A DNA stretch of 64,000 nt. It comes from Romanomermis culicivorax. Lineage: Eukaryota > Nematoda > Enoplea > Mermithida > Mermithidae. This document shows, piece after piece, positions 10,270-21,545 of this stretch. The notes under the pieces were generated by a model. The model had not been told where the DNA came from and ran no database searches. It saw only the letters and a list, made by a program, of their open reading frames with translations. A program made the translations under genes and the position numbers. How positions within the stretch are numbered: position 1 is the stretch's first letter; every line of letters begins with the position of its first letter. The stretch lies in NCBI GenBank assembly GCA_963922205.1, contig CAWUHX010000064.1:930001-994000 (forward strand), read 5' to 3'.

Positions 10270-12885
10270 GAAGTTATTTTTGGTATGTAGCCAATGGTTG
10301 ATTATCTTTATCAACAGGATATTATCATTAGTTCTCAACTTTAGATTTTCTTGACTTTAGTTGAATTCTCGACCTTAGTTTATCTTTATTTCTCCAAGTT
10401 GTCATTAGTTCTTGACACTTTTTCATGAATGAAGTAGAGAAGACTATAGTCAATTTTGTTAAATGCTGTTTTCTGAGAAGAGTTGAAAGTAATTACTATA
10501 TGAATATAATATATTGAATAAGTTTGTCACAATTTCATGAATTACTATAGATACACATTTTTTTCGAGAACATGGCAGTTTGGCAAAACCACAAACTCTG
10601 GACAATCAGATCGGACAAAAATATCAGCAATTATTGTTTGAGTTGAAATGTGATGGAGTGATGGAGGCTGCATTGCTAATAAAAAGAGCTCAGCCTTCCC
10701 TATACAGAGTTAAGTCAGCCGTACATATATAATTCACATTTTGAGAAATTCCAACTGTCTTAATATTTATGAATAACTTGAACCATTAATTAGCTCTCCA
10801 AAAATTTTCAAGCAAATTAGAACACGTTTTAATGAATTTTCATCTGAGAGTTTTTGGAATAGAAAATTTAAATTCTGTATCGGAAAGGTGGCAAATTGTT
10901 AGTTTCCTCATTAGATTTCAACCTGTGCGATTTTTTTTCTTGCAGATTTTATACATATTAATTATTCTCTATTAACTGACATAGCACAGTTTTTATGGTA
11001 ATGGCAATAAATTTTCTAAAATATATAATAAGAGAGTGATGTTCCTCGAACTGAATTGTCAATTTTTCTGACTGTAAATTGAGTCTCACCTGGATGGCTG
11101 GCTTGGAAGGCTGTGTGAGGAAACGGTTGTTTTCTAGCTCAGAGTATAGATATTTTTTGTTATAATGTACTTTTTTCAATGGAATTTAAATTCACGAAAC
11201 TTCTAGCACAAGTTTATTCCATTCATTGTTAAAGTACATTAAATTATACAAAAAAACGAAATTGCAGTGTATTATTATTCTTCTATTTATAGCAATAAAC
11301 CTATTCAAGGATCATCCAGTCACCATTGCTTGATGTTGCTCAAGTCTTGCTTCAGAAGCAGTCATTGACTGTGTTCCATTTAGAGAAATAAAGCATAATT
11401 TAAATTAAAATTTTTATGTATTTAAATTTTCAGCACTAAGGTTAATTAGAAAGAGTTATAAAACTACAGTCCACTTTTTCATATATGAGTCTCCATATAT
11501 AGAAAAATGCTCATGACCTGCATATTTGGTCAAATTTCTTGACTGTAGCAATTAGTCACTCAAATAAAGAAAAAATTCGCTGGATATATTCCTGTTTCTA
11601 TATTATTCCTGTTTCTGAGGCTAATTTAGAAAAAAAACTTAAGATCAGAGAGTAAATAAGCATTCCTAATAAATCTTCAGGTTACTTATGTCAGATATGA
11701 AAATTTTTATCCGAACTTTTCATCCAGTAATCAATTAACAAAGCCTCATTTTGATCATGTATGATAAAATTTTCTTTAAAAATAGCAGCTGAAACGATAT
11801 CAAAGCGTTTATTCACAAAAAAAGTTGTGGATTTCTGCACATGTATAAAATGTATAACTGACTTGAAATTTTCTTCCAAGGACTATTTCCTCATATTGCC
11901 CTAGAAATGAATTTCCCCACATTCCTAAACCAAAATTGCCAAAAAAGCAGCTATCTTACCAATGATGATCAACAAGCAGTGTTTTCATCAATAAATCAGT
12001 CTAGAATTAAATTAAATCAATTACTGTGCTTCAAAAAATCAAGTAATGCTTTTGCGATATTTGAAATAAATAGGGGGATAAGATATCTCGGGCCCTTACC
12101 TGTCTTAGTCTGTGAGTTGGAAGAGAGCTAAGAATTTACAGTAAAGATCGCCTTAATGGATCATCCTTAATGCATGGGCTTTCGACCACCCAAGAATTAT
12201 CCGAAAAAGAACTAAGTGGAGAACTAATTAACACCATTAGAAAGAGGCCCAAATTGATGAATCTTTAGTTTATCAAGTCGAGTTATACTTAGTATGTAAG
12301 CCTAATTAAGAGAATAGTCTCTTATCTAAATTTATATGATGAAATTATAAGCATTTAGGTACAAAATGATGATGTTCGCTCAATGAATAAACACATTAAT
12401 ACTAGTAGGGAAAGCCTGTAAAGTGAGTCTGACTAATAGAGACTGCATGCACTAAACATATAAAAGTGAAGGCGACAGCAGCAAATAAATAAAATTCACA
12501 CACACACCTACCAAATCTGAAACTAGAGGAATTACCTCGAAACAGTCTGCCACATTTGATCGAATACTTACCCCTTCCAACAATCGACACAAAATTACAA
12601 AATGAATCACATTACAACACTGTTGAATGAAAAATAACATTCTAGTGAGTGTCATGTCACCAGAGCTTAAAATAGAATTTTGCATTCAATTTTACTACAG
12701 TAACTATTAGCCAGTTGCTTGTACTTCCTTTCATCTCTTTTTTGGGAAAAAAATCAGCCATAAGTATATACAATTTAGGGAAAAACAACCATTCACAACC
12801 TTGTGGATATTTTTCAGGGATTCCTACAGCAAATTATTGTTCTTCTGGCAGCTTCCTCAACTAAAACTCGTTGTGCCTGCATCTC
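10270..12885. other. Intergenic, no supported gene
   Basis: AT-rich sequence between the piggyBac relic and the receptor gene. Short open frames at 10,958-11,179, 11,691-11,879 and 11,907-12,131 have no recognisable domains. The receptor promoter probably lies just upstream of 12,890, but I see no clear TATA box or initiator. Confidence 0.45.
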
Positions 12886-12889
12886 CAAC

Positions 12890-15800
12890 ATGAACAACTC
12901 CCAACCGGCAAACATTTTGACAGCAGTGAGTTTCAGCATATTAGGCACAGTTGGTTTTATCGGCAACATCATTTTGGTAACATTGCTATCGAAAAGTAAG
13001 TGTATTGTTCCAAGATTACCATGCAACATTCTTGCAGTGATGTCTACTTCCAGATCTCAAAAACAGCCAACCGTACGAAAAGGTCATATTTGCAACATTG
13101 GTGACGGACCTGTTCACGAGCTTGAATATTGCTTGCTTAGAACCTCTTGGGATACTGAGTCACGTGACTTTTTTTTGCAAATTATCCGCATTCTTTTATG
13201 CATTTTTCACGACCATGAACCTAATTTGGATCGCAGTCAATATGTTCAGTCGATATCTGGCATTATATAATAGTGTAAGAACCACTTTTGTATAGTCAAG
13301 TCATTTTGAATTTATCAGGTCTGAATCATTTGGATGGACACACAATAGTGCAATTGATACTCCATAGCAAATTGAGTAATGTAACACTAAGTTTATATCT
13401 AAAGTCGCATAAATGTTGTGAACCATTCAAAGTTCAATCAACAAACACAAAATCATTTTCAATTGCATAGTATCTGTTGGATAGGTCATCTTGAAAATTG
13501 CATTAATATACCTGTTTCAAATCATTGACTAGTAAAAGTGTCTCAAATATGCTCTGCACTTTAATTGAGTTGACACAGTATGAGTGCGAATTCAGCGAAT
13601 TTGCTGATCGGGTATTGGTCAACTTTCTACTGTTTTGCACCGTGACTTGACATTAAATCAGAGACATTAGAGTGCAGGGACGTTAGAGCACAAAGGGACA
13701 TACTGAGCAAGCAGCTTTATTTCAAAAGCTGACAAGAAACAGTATGTGTCATTCTGAATGAGGCTTAGAAATTCAAGATGAATTCGAAAATGAAAAAATG
13801 GAACTATGTGACTCCGAAGTGAAATATTTGTGGTTTTTTGTGGCTTTCACAACTTTTGTTTGATTCACCCATTTATCAGCTCACAAAGTGTTTTTACAAA
13901 ATGGATTAGAGGTAAATCCCAGATCAGTGACTGAACGAAAAAATGTAGAAGGAATATCAATAATGCACAATGAGATATAAAAATAATGGAGGAGAAAGAC
14001 ACAAGAAAATGAAAAAAATGAGAAAAAAGATATTCCATGAAAAATAGGAGATGGAAGAAAGTATGAAAAGTGAATTGAGGAAAATAGAAGAAAGAAGAAA
14101 AGGAACAAAAGTTGGAAAAAATACTCAATGGTTGGAAAATGCTCCGACCTGAACTTCTCCAGAGTCAGGGAAAAATATGGAGAATGCACCATTGACCTGA
14201 AATATATTTTTATTTTTAATTATTTTATTTACCACTTTTCTATTTTGTTCTGGTCTAGTGTTACTGTGCTCTATTGTCCTGTGCTCTGATGTCCTGCACT
14301 CTAATGTTCCAGCAGTGTTTTATCCTGTGTTATGTTTCTCCTTCTTTCTTGCCACTCTGTTAATGTTTTCTTTCTTTTTTAGTGCTTTTCCACCTATTTT
14401 CACTTATTCTTAATGTCTTCATTTTTGTTGATGTTACCTTTCTTTAGATGTTCTGTTTGTTTCAGCATTCTTTTGTTTACGTTTTTATGAAGATTTTCAT
14501 ACTTACAACGATGAAAGACTCAGTCATGTCCAACTGCATTAGAATTATACAGGAAACTACAGTTATTTAATATGAGAACTTGTATTGTGTTGCTTCATGA
14601 GCAAAAAAGCAAAAAGTAGATGACAGAAAAACAAAAAGGAAAGAAAGCAGAGACAAGTGATGAAAACGTTAAAACATTCGTAATTGAAAACATTAACAAT
14701 ACACCTAAAAAACGAAAGAAGATAGAACTACATGCAAGGAAAATGTTGAGCAGAAAAAGAAAATATGAAGAAAGTGTTATCACATTCTCAATCGCTCGTT
14801 TGGAATCGCCCAATTGGGAGTTTCCTCACTTGGGAATCGCTCACATGAGAATCGCTCAAATGGGAATTAGCTCATTTGGGAATTCGCTCAATTTGAAATT
14901 CGCTCACTTGGGAATTCACTCATTTGGGAATTTGCTCACTTGGGAATCGCTCACAGGAGTTGCTCACATGGGAATCACTCACTTGGGAATTCGATCACTT
15001 GGGAATCACTCACATAGAAATCGCTCACTTGGGAATTGCTCACTTGGGAATAGCTCACTTGGGAATAGCTCACTTGGAAATAGACCATACTGTCCACATT
15101 CTATTGTCCTACACTATGATGTCCACACTCTAATGTCTGGGCTCCAATTGCCCGTGCTCTAATGTCTGCACTATAATGTCCCTGCAGTCTATAGTCTTGG
15201 AATTAGTTTTACACATTCCCTAAATTTTTGTGTAAAGCAGATTCATGGGGAAAAGGGTTAATGTAAAGCCGAATTTATTACCAATCAAAGTGGGCCAAAA
15301 AAATTAAGATTGCACCTCAAATGCATTGAAGTTCCATTGGTTACAGCCACCGAAGCATGTGAATGGGGCTCAACATAACTTCTCTCTCACTATAGCCGGT
15401 GCAGTTACAGTTCCGAATTAGAAATGTTCCATCTTTAGCTAGCTTGGATTGGATCAGTACTCTTTGATTTTGATATCAAGTCCTACAAAATTTATTGTGT
15501 TAGGTGATGGAAAGTTTTCTATCAACAATGTCCCAGTTTTGAATTCCATTTTAGCCAATGAGTGCATTACAAAAAATATAGTGTATAAAAGAAATGAATT
15601 CATTTGTAATACAAAATATGGTCCATTTTATCTTGATGAGAACACATACAAAAGTTGCTATTGACGTACAAAACTTTATGTCCCAAGGCTTGGTTAATTG
15701 CAAGTTTCAGAAAACTCAGGTTTTGCTGCACTGGATGTTGTGTTCTTTCTGATAAAGAACTGTTGCACTGTACTGAAATTTACTTACCAGAAGCTCAAGC

Positions 15801-16588
15801 TAGTGACCTGCTGTAAGCATTCAGATTCCAACAATCAGCCCTATAGCTTTTGTCTCCTCACCTGAGCAGAGATGAGAATATTCACTCCTCCCATTTATTG
15901 TTGGCTAGTCTCAAATGTTGTATTTTGTCTGCATTATGAGAAACCAATTTTTTTCAAAGACTATACATTATCTATGTCCATTTTTCAATATCAGCTTTCT
16001 TTGCAGGAAAGATATCATCAATGGTTCAATACACGTGGCATCTTGATTTGTTATGCTCTTGCTGTCATGGTAAATATATCGGCTATCGCGCCCCTCATCT
16101 ACTTTGACATTCTTGGTTTGAACAACATGGGTATATGTGCTGTAAATCCTTATAATTCAATAACGGCCCTTTTTGCTATGCCAGGCCAAATTTTGCCATT
16201 CCTTTCGGACATTTTCTGTTTTGTTTTTGGCTTCTTTGTGGTAAAGAAGATAAGAAGCCACATTTCACAAGTTGGTTTAACTGTCGATTCAGGCTTGGTA
16301 GAAGAATCGAGACAAATCGTCATTTTGGTGGCTGTTTCGGCCATTGTTCCATTTATGTTCCAATTTCCAGCTATTGTTATAAGAATTTCACAATATTTTA
16401 TGAATATCAACCCATGGTTCACTAGAATTTTGCAGTCGATGTTTCCTATGGTACCCGCATCAGCACCATTTATTACAGCGTTTATCATAAAACCATATAG
16501 GAAGAAAGTGATAAAGTTATTTTCAAGGAGCGGCAAATCTACAACTAATGTTGTGAAAATATCTTCTGTGAATCATAATTGGAATTAG
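12890..16588 (+). CDS. Seven-transmembrane GPCR (class A-like), three exons
   Basis: Exons are 12890-12995, 13054-13274 and 16007-16588. Donors are gtaagtg and gtaagaa, and acceptors are cttccag and tttgcag. Junction phases match (1, then 0) and the joined frame encodes 302 residues without a stop. Membrane segments fall at about 9-33, 46-70, 80-103, 120-145, 161-187, 207-230 and 243-265. Class A marks are GNIILV in TM1 (N26), Asp54 in TM2 (VTDLF), Cys77 before TM3 pairing with Cys153 in loop 2, and SRY (101-103) in place of DRY. TM7 ends APFITAFIIKPYRKKV, so NPxxY is absent. The C-tail is basic. It would sit in the cell surface membrane and signal through G proteins; the ligand is unknown. 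The style suits invertebrate chemosensory or peptide receptors. Intron 1 is 58 bp; intron 2 (2,732 bp) holds a foldback-like element. The start at 12890 puts a short Asn-bearing N-terminus before TM1. Confidence 0.8.
13662..15190. mobile_element. Foldback-type element inside receptor intron 2
   Basis: The left end (about 13,664-13,700) reads gacattagagtgcagggacg. The right end (about 15,090-15,185) carries ctctaatgtctgcactataatgtccctgcag, which is its reverse complement with variations. Units of the ctctaatgtcctgca type also occur at 14,255-14,310. The interior has long purine-rich and pyrimidine-rich tracts that pair with each other (14,330-14,480 against 14,590-14,790). The right arm contains an array of about 17 ttgggaatcgctcac units (14,805-15,080). 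The left arm lacks that array, so the copy is deleted or composite. Open frames in it are repeat artefacts. Confidence 0.55.
15738..15875 (+). repeat. Dispersed repeat, LTR-like fragment (copy 1)
   Basis: Contains gaactgttgcactgta, then cttaccagaagctcaag, then agtgacct, then gagcagagatgag. The same blocks in the same order occur at about 54,775-54,935. It lies in receptor intron 2, just outside the foldback-like element. It resembles the end of a retrotransposon LTR and leader, but no second LTR was found here. Confidence 0.4.
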
Positions 16589-16689
16589 AAGTTTTACATA
16601 TAATTTTTTGAATTGATTCACAAACATTTTTTAAGTGTACAAATGCAAATAAAATGTGGGGTATTGTTTGACATCAGGATATCCAAGTT

Positions 16690-16998
16690 ATGAGGCGCGT
16701 TGACGTCAGCAAGCAGCGCTCATCTTGAACCAACTCCCTATCAGGGCATGTCCATGTCAGCAAACTCCCTATCAGGGTTGACATCAACAATAGATGCTCA
16801 CCATCTAAACAATTTTATGCAGGGGGCGTTGATGTCAGCAAGAGGCGCCGACAATCAAAATGCTTTTTAAGAGGCGCCATGACATCAGGAAGGGGCGGCA
16901 ATGATTAATATGCTTTTCCATGAGGCCCCGTGATGTCAGCAAGGTGCAATGACCATCAAATTGCTTTTCCAGAAGGGGCCCCAATGTAAGCAACCACT
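16690..16998 (+). repeat. Degenerate ~50-bp tandem repeat
   Basis: About six diverged units share the core gatgtcagcaag and a gaggcgcc start. Examples begin near 16,692, 16,745, 16,822, 16,871, 16,922 and 16,974. The block is richer in G and C than its surroundings. It lies between the receptor stop codon and the gypsy element, and may belong to the 5' end of the latter. Confidence 0.5.
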
Positions 16999-17160
16999 GA
17001 TTATCAGCAGATTACTACAGGTGACATTCCACAGCCAGTGAGTGTTTTTTCCACTATGGTGCCCTTTCTAAACTCAAATTCTGTGATAGCATCCCTTTTA
17101 AATTCCAATTCTTTCCGGGCACTTTTTTCTATGTCTTTTTGTAATGGTTTAAATTAATCT

Positions 17161-19127
17161 TTGGTGCAAACTTTGCTTACAACTCTGCCCACAGCTTCGG
17201 GTTTGAGTGCATCAGCTAGGCAAGTATTTTCAGCAGTAGCACCTCTCCTTAGTTCACAGGTAAGGGTTTTGGACAGCAACAGAGACCAATCTAACAGGTC
17301 AGATTCTGTTGTTGAGGCTAGAGTTTTGATGCTAGGAATATGCCCGCCAGCTCCAACAAATGGAACAACGACAAATAATCATCATGAATGCATTTCTAAA
17401 GAAAAAGGGAAAAATTTCCACCAACAAATTGAAATCGCCATTGTGTGATGGCCTACCAACTGCTCGACCATCACTGCTTGCTGAACTGGTTCTGGAATAC
17501 TGTCCACTACTGCTGCTTGCTGCATCCAACCAGCCTTCGATGAATTATCAAAACTCATCAAATCACTGTCATGTCGATGTGTTAGTGGGTGGTGATTTTC
17601 CCCAACTGCATGCTTCTGCTAGGCAGCATGATTTCTCCGATTTACTGCCCAAAAATTTTTGCATGATGAATAACCTATACCCAACATCTCAAGAGGAGGA
17701 TGATCGAATAAAGGTCATTGTCGAAAATATGCACCGCTCCACACTGATGCCTCCATCTAAGATAAACAACTTCTGTGATTCTTCTGAAAACAAATTCTGC
17801 CATGACAAATCCGACTACATGGAATGAGCACCCTATGCTGCCTCACATGTGATACGCCCAGGGATACAATTCAGGACATAACCCAATATGATGAAGCAAA
17901 TAATATGCTCATGTTTCAACTCGCACCCAATTGCAATCAAATGATGCTTAAATGGGAATTTGCCACAATTACGCCCTAAACTGGAGAAGAACTTCCACCT
18001 TTCTGAGTAGGGTAATGACCTATTTACAACTTCTTTACCATGATAAAGATCGAATCTTTTGGCACTAAATAATTATTCAAACTTTTCTAACTAAAATGAC
18101 TATTTTATATCAACTTTCTATTGGTGGAGAAGCAGAAAAATTCGCTAGTGTACACCAGTTAGCCAAAGCAGTTGCTAGAGTTCATAGCAAACTAAAGGCC
18201 ATGAAAGCAGAGATTGGCACTGATGAACAGCCTGTTGTTTTTCATCAGGCTGTTCCAGAAGCCAAATAACTGCAATCATCAACATTAAGACCATTGAGCA
18301 AATGTTTTGACTGTTGCTGTAGCCATGATCATTCAATGGACTGCCAATAAGCTGAGATGCCTGCCACTTCTGGTGGGAGTCATCTCAATGATGGCTCTCC
18401 ATCAGAACAGACAAATGTCTTGTTTCAACAACAAATCGACTTGTATAAAGACAAAGAAAGTTCCAAATCAGGAGAAACTTCAACTTATTAGAACCAATTC
18501 TTCAAATGATAAAACTGCTACAAATTGCATAGCCATGACAGGTATCAAAATCAAAATCACTGATCTGCTACCCACAATTCAAATTGGTTTCGGCAGATCC
18601 TATCTTCTGACTTCTGGTGCGATTCCCATAATTCACACACTCACAATACTGAAGATTGTCTCTGGCTCAAACAAATCAACACTTTAAAGATGTATCATCA
18701 AAACCTGGATAGCCACATGATGCCCTACAACAGCCAATATCTCAATGCCAACAATCACTACTACAGCAATGATGTTAGAGCTTCCAAAACATGGAGAAAC
18801 CAACAAACATGCAACCCTCTATTCAACCAGCATATTCACTATAATATTCTTGTACCTCCAACTTCAATGCCAGCCTTGCCGGCTACTCTGACTGATGCAG
18901 CTGCTAATATGACCAAAGCGTCCGATGCAGCCATCATGGCTCGGCCTTCAACAACTGCAACTCTTTCCAAATCAATCAACACCAAGATGATAACTAGCCC
19001 CAGAATAATCAGCTGGGATGTTTCCGCTCAACCTGCCCATCCCCCATGGATCATTCAATCTGTCGTTTGCCTAATCAACAACCAAGTGCTGTCTACAAGC
19101 AACTTCATCCATAAATATGCTGCATGA
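17161..19127 (+). pseudogene. Gypsy gag relic with zinc knuckles
   Basis: Several open pieces (17,161-17,448; 17,360-17,827; 18,307-18,687; 18,690-19,127) cover a Gln/Asn/Ser/Pro-rich gag. Between them, read across frames, are a Cys-rich CFDCCCSHDHSMDC (about 18,303-18,345) and a second knuckle of the form CDSHNSHTHNTEDC (about 18,620-18,665). This spacing resembles the gag knuckle of the element at 46.5 kb (CSYDCMFGHSTERC). Gag would package the RNA into particles. No single frame spans the gene. Confidence 0.6.
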
Positions 19128-19184
19128 TATGAGTCAAAATTGGCAAGTGCCTTCATGATATGAGTCAAAAGTGGCAATGTCAAA

Positions 19185-19545
19185 ACCAACACTTTAATTG
19201 ACACCTGTGCTTAATGTTCTGTCCTTTTGTCTGGCCTTGTCAAACATGCTTTTGACAAACAAATGCTCTGCTTGCCTGTCTGCACAAAATTAAAGGTTGC
19301 TGATGGTGCCACCATCATTGCTCATGGTCCCATTATCATCACAATGAGATCCCCATTCAGCAACCATTTGATCAAATGTGTCATTCTTGACCATGATGAT
19401 CAAGATCAATTCATTATCGGCACCAAATTCCTCACTCATCCTGAAATCAATGCCATTCTCAACTTCGAAGAAAAATTTATCAAAATCCAAAACTTCAAAA
19501 TGTCTCTCAAAGTAGTCACTTTAATCAAACCAATCCCAAAACCAT
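19185..19545 (+). pseudogene. Gypsy aspartic protease domain, inactive
   Basis: The active-site region reads LIDTCA followed by a stop. Retroviral-type proteases need DTG or DSG, so the Gly is replaced by Cys. After the stop the frame is open to 19,547. It includes VADGATIIAHGPIIITM, CVILDHDDQDQFIIGTKFL, which contains the IIGTDFL-like strand, and FEEKFIKI. That is the normal order of the fold. The lesion and the missing catalytic Gly show the domain is dead. Confidence 0.7.
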
Positions 19546-19577
19546 GACCATTTCTATCAATATCCTGCAACAATATT

Positions 19578-21050
19578 TTGGAAGAAATCCCTCCAGAGGA
19601 TCAAGTGAGTATTTCTGATAATTTTTCAGAAACTGATAGTCAAGTTGAAGAAATCAAAGCTGCAGAATCAGATTGGCTGCTTCAGACTGATTCACACCAT
19701 ACTAGGTCTAGTGATCTAGAAGTCACAGAGCTGGCCGAATCAATTCTATTCATCACAAAAGCATTGTTAACAATCCAGTCAAATTGTCGACAGTGGATCA
19801 TCAGTCAGCTTTTCCCAGCAACCGATGCTTCTCTTCCTGATCTGAGTGTACAATCTGCTAAAGAAGCCAAATCCAACCACGAATTTCCTGTCCGAATGTC
19901 AATCATCAGCGTAACCAATGGAAGCTGCCCACTTTTGTTTGTCAACAATATGCCAAAGTGCATCAAACTTCGACCAAACCAAATCATTGCCAAATACATG
20001 TTGGAGTCTGTGGCTGCACCGAGCCAGGACAATGATATTCATGTTTCCACCACTGCGTCCAACTGCGATTTCACTGGCCATGAATGCACCACACTGGATA
20101 AATCTCTGCCACACCATTCTAACCAACAAAAGCTTGACTTCACCCTCAACAAAATGACCAAAAAGACATGTGGTACTGCTGCTCAAAAAGCAAAGACCCT
20201 CAGTATGCTTCAGCAAAACAGAGACCTCTTTAGCCTCCCTGGCAATAAGCCCACCTTCAAAAATGAATTTACCATCAGCATTGATAGGGGCACAGCAAAG
20301 GGGGTATCCCCCCACTATTATCGCACTGTGATGGAACAAAGACAGATTGTACACCCCCACATTCAAGAGATGCTTGACAATGACTTTTTTGAGCCACCCC
20401 GCTGGCCCTGGACGAGGCCACTATTCCTTGTAAAGGAAAATGATGGTTGGTGATGCCCCATTGTTGATTATTGCAGTATTAATAAATCAAGGCCCAGTGA
20501 CAAATTTCTGATCCGGCTTATGGAGGATTATTTGGACGTTATGGGACAAACGAAATTCTTCACCACACTCGATGTGAAAGATGGGTACTGGCAGGTACCC
20601 CTTGATAATGATTCCTGGGATAAAACAACCTTCATCTACTAAGGTTTGTTGCACTTCAAAGTTCTCCCATTCGGCGTGAACAATGCACGCACCCAATTCC
20701 AACAACTCATGGAATGAATAATGTGCCCTTACATTTCGAAAATTTGCCTTGTGTATATCCATGACATCATCATATTTTCAAATTCCTTTGACGAATTTTT
20801 GAAAGAGTTGCAAATCATTTTCACCAACTTGATGCATCGGCCTGACAAGTGTGAATTCCTGCTGCCACAAGTCAAGTTTTTGGGACATTTACTTAATGGG
20901 GAAGATATCTCTGTGGATCCTGAAAAAGTCAAGGCGATGGCCAAGTACAAGTTCCCACCAACCAAAAGAGGTATGCAAAGTTTCTTAGGTTTAGTCCAAT
21001 GGTGCAAACAATTTACCCCAAAATTGGCGACCCTGTCCAGTCCATTGTAG
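19578..21050 (+). pseudogene. Gypsy reverse transcriptase domain
   Basis: The frame 19,578-20,453 holds the linker and the start of the reverse transcriptase, with HPHIQEMLDNDFFEPP and TRPLFLVKENDGW, before a TGA. It continues as FFTTLDVKDGYWQVPL, which holds the first catalytic Asp, and LLHFKVLPFGVNNARTQF. In place of the YxDD box it has VYIHDIIIF, so the first Asp of the pair is now His. The thumb and connection follow as CEFLLPQVKFLGHLLNG. Several in-frame stops and the altered YxDD box make it inactive. Confidence 0.85.
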
Positions 21051-21056
21051 GGATTC

Positions 21057-21545
21057 CTATGAAAAGATTCCCAATACATCATCACTGAAGAACACAAAGT
21101 CACTTTCGAAGGAATCAAGACAGCACTCACGTCCTCCCCTTTTCTGTGATACCCAGTGTATGATGGCAAAGCCCAATTCATCATTCAAACTGATGCCAGT
21201 ACAACAGCCATTGATCCTATACTTTACCAGGAAAGTGAGGATGACAAATGGGTTATTGCTTACAACAGCCATGTCCCGCTACAGCACCACAGAAAGAGAA
21301 TGTCTCACCATTGTCTATGGATTCAGAATGTACTGCCACTACATCCATGGGTGGTTATCATTCGTACCAATCACAAGCTGATCCAATGGCTCAAAGACGA
21401 AAAGCACTGCAACTCCCGATTACAGTAATTCACCATCAACCTCCGAGATTACAATTACAAAGTTGAATACGTCCAAGGCAAAAACAATGCCTGCACTGAA
21501 TTTTTATCCCAAAAAAAGGACTGTGAAAAGCCACCCGTCCTGAGC
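21057..21545 (+). pseudogene. Gypsy RNase H domain
   Basis: Reads AQFIIQTDASTTAIDPILYQ, in which the TDAS Asp is the first catalytic residue. Then, in shifted frames, come YNSHVPLQHHRKRM (equivalent to the S.....E.RYSTTERE region) and IRTNHKLIQWL (TDHKPL region, with Asp changed to Asn). The closing segment is KVEYVQGKNNACTEFLS (the GK.N..AD.LS region). Frameshifts occur between blocks. It directly follows the reverse transcriptase, as usual in Ty3/gypsy. Confidence 0.8.

Noticed and set aside
13865-14192. Hydrophobic Phe/Ser-rich minus-strand frames
   Set aside because: They lie over purine-rich foldback sequence; the apparent membrane segments are composition artefacts. The same applies to 31,848-32,136 and 59,590-59,914.
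15449-15664. 71-codon open frame in receptor intron 2 as an exon
   Set aside because: Including it would break the phase match between 13274 and 16007, and it has no membrane segment of the receptor type.
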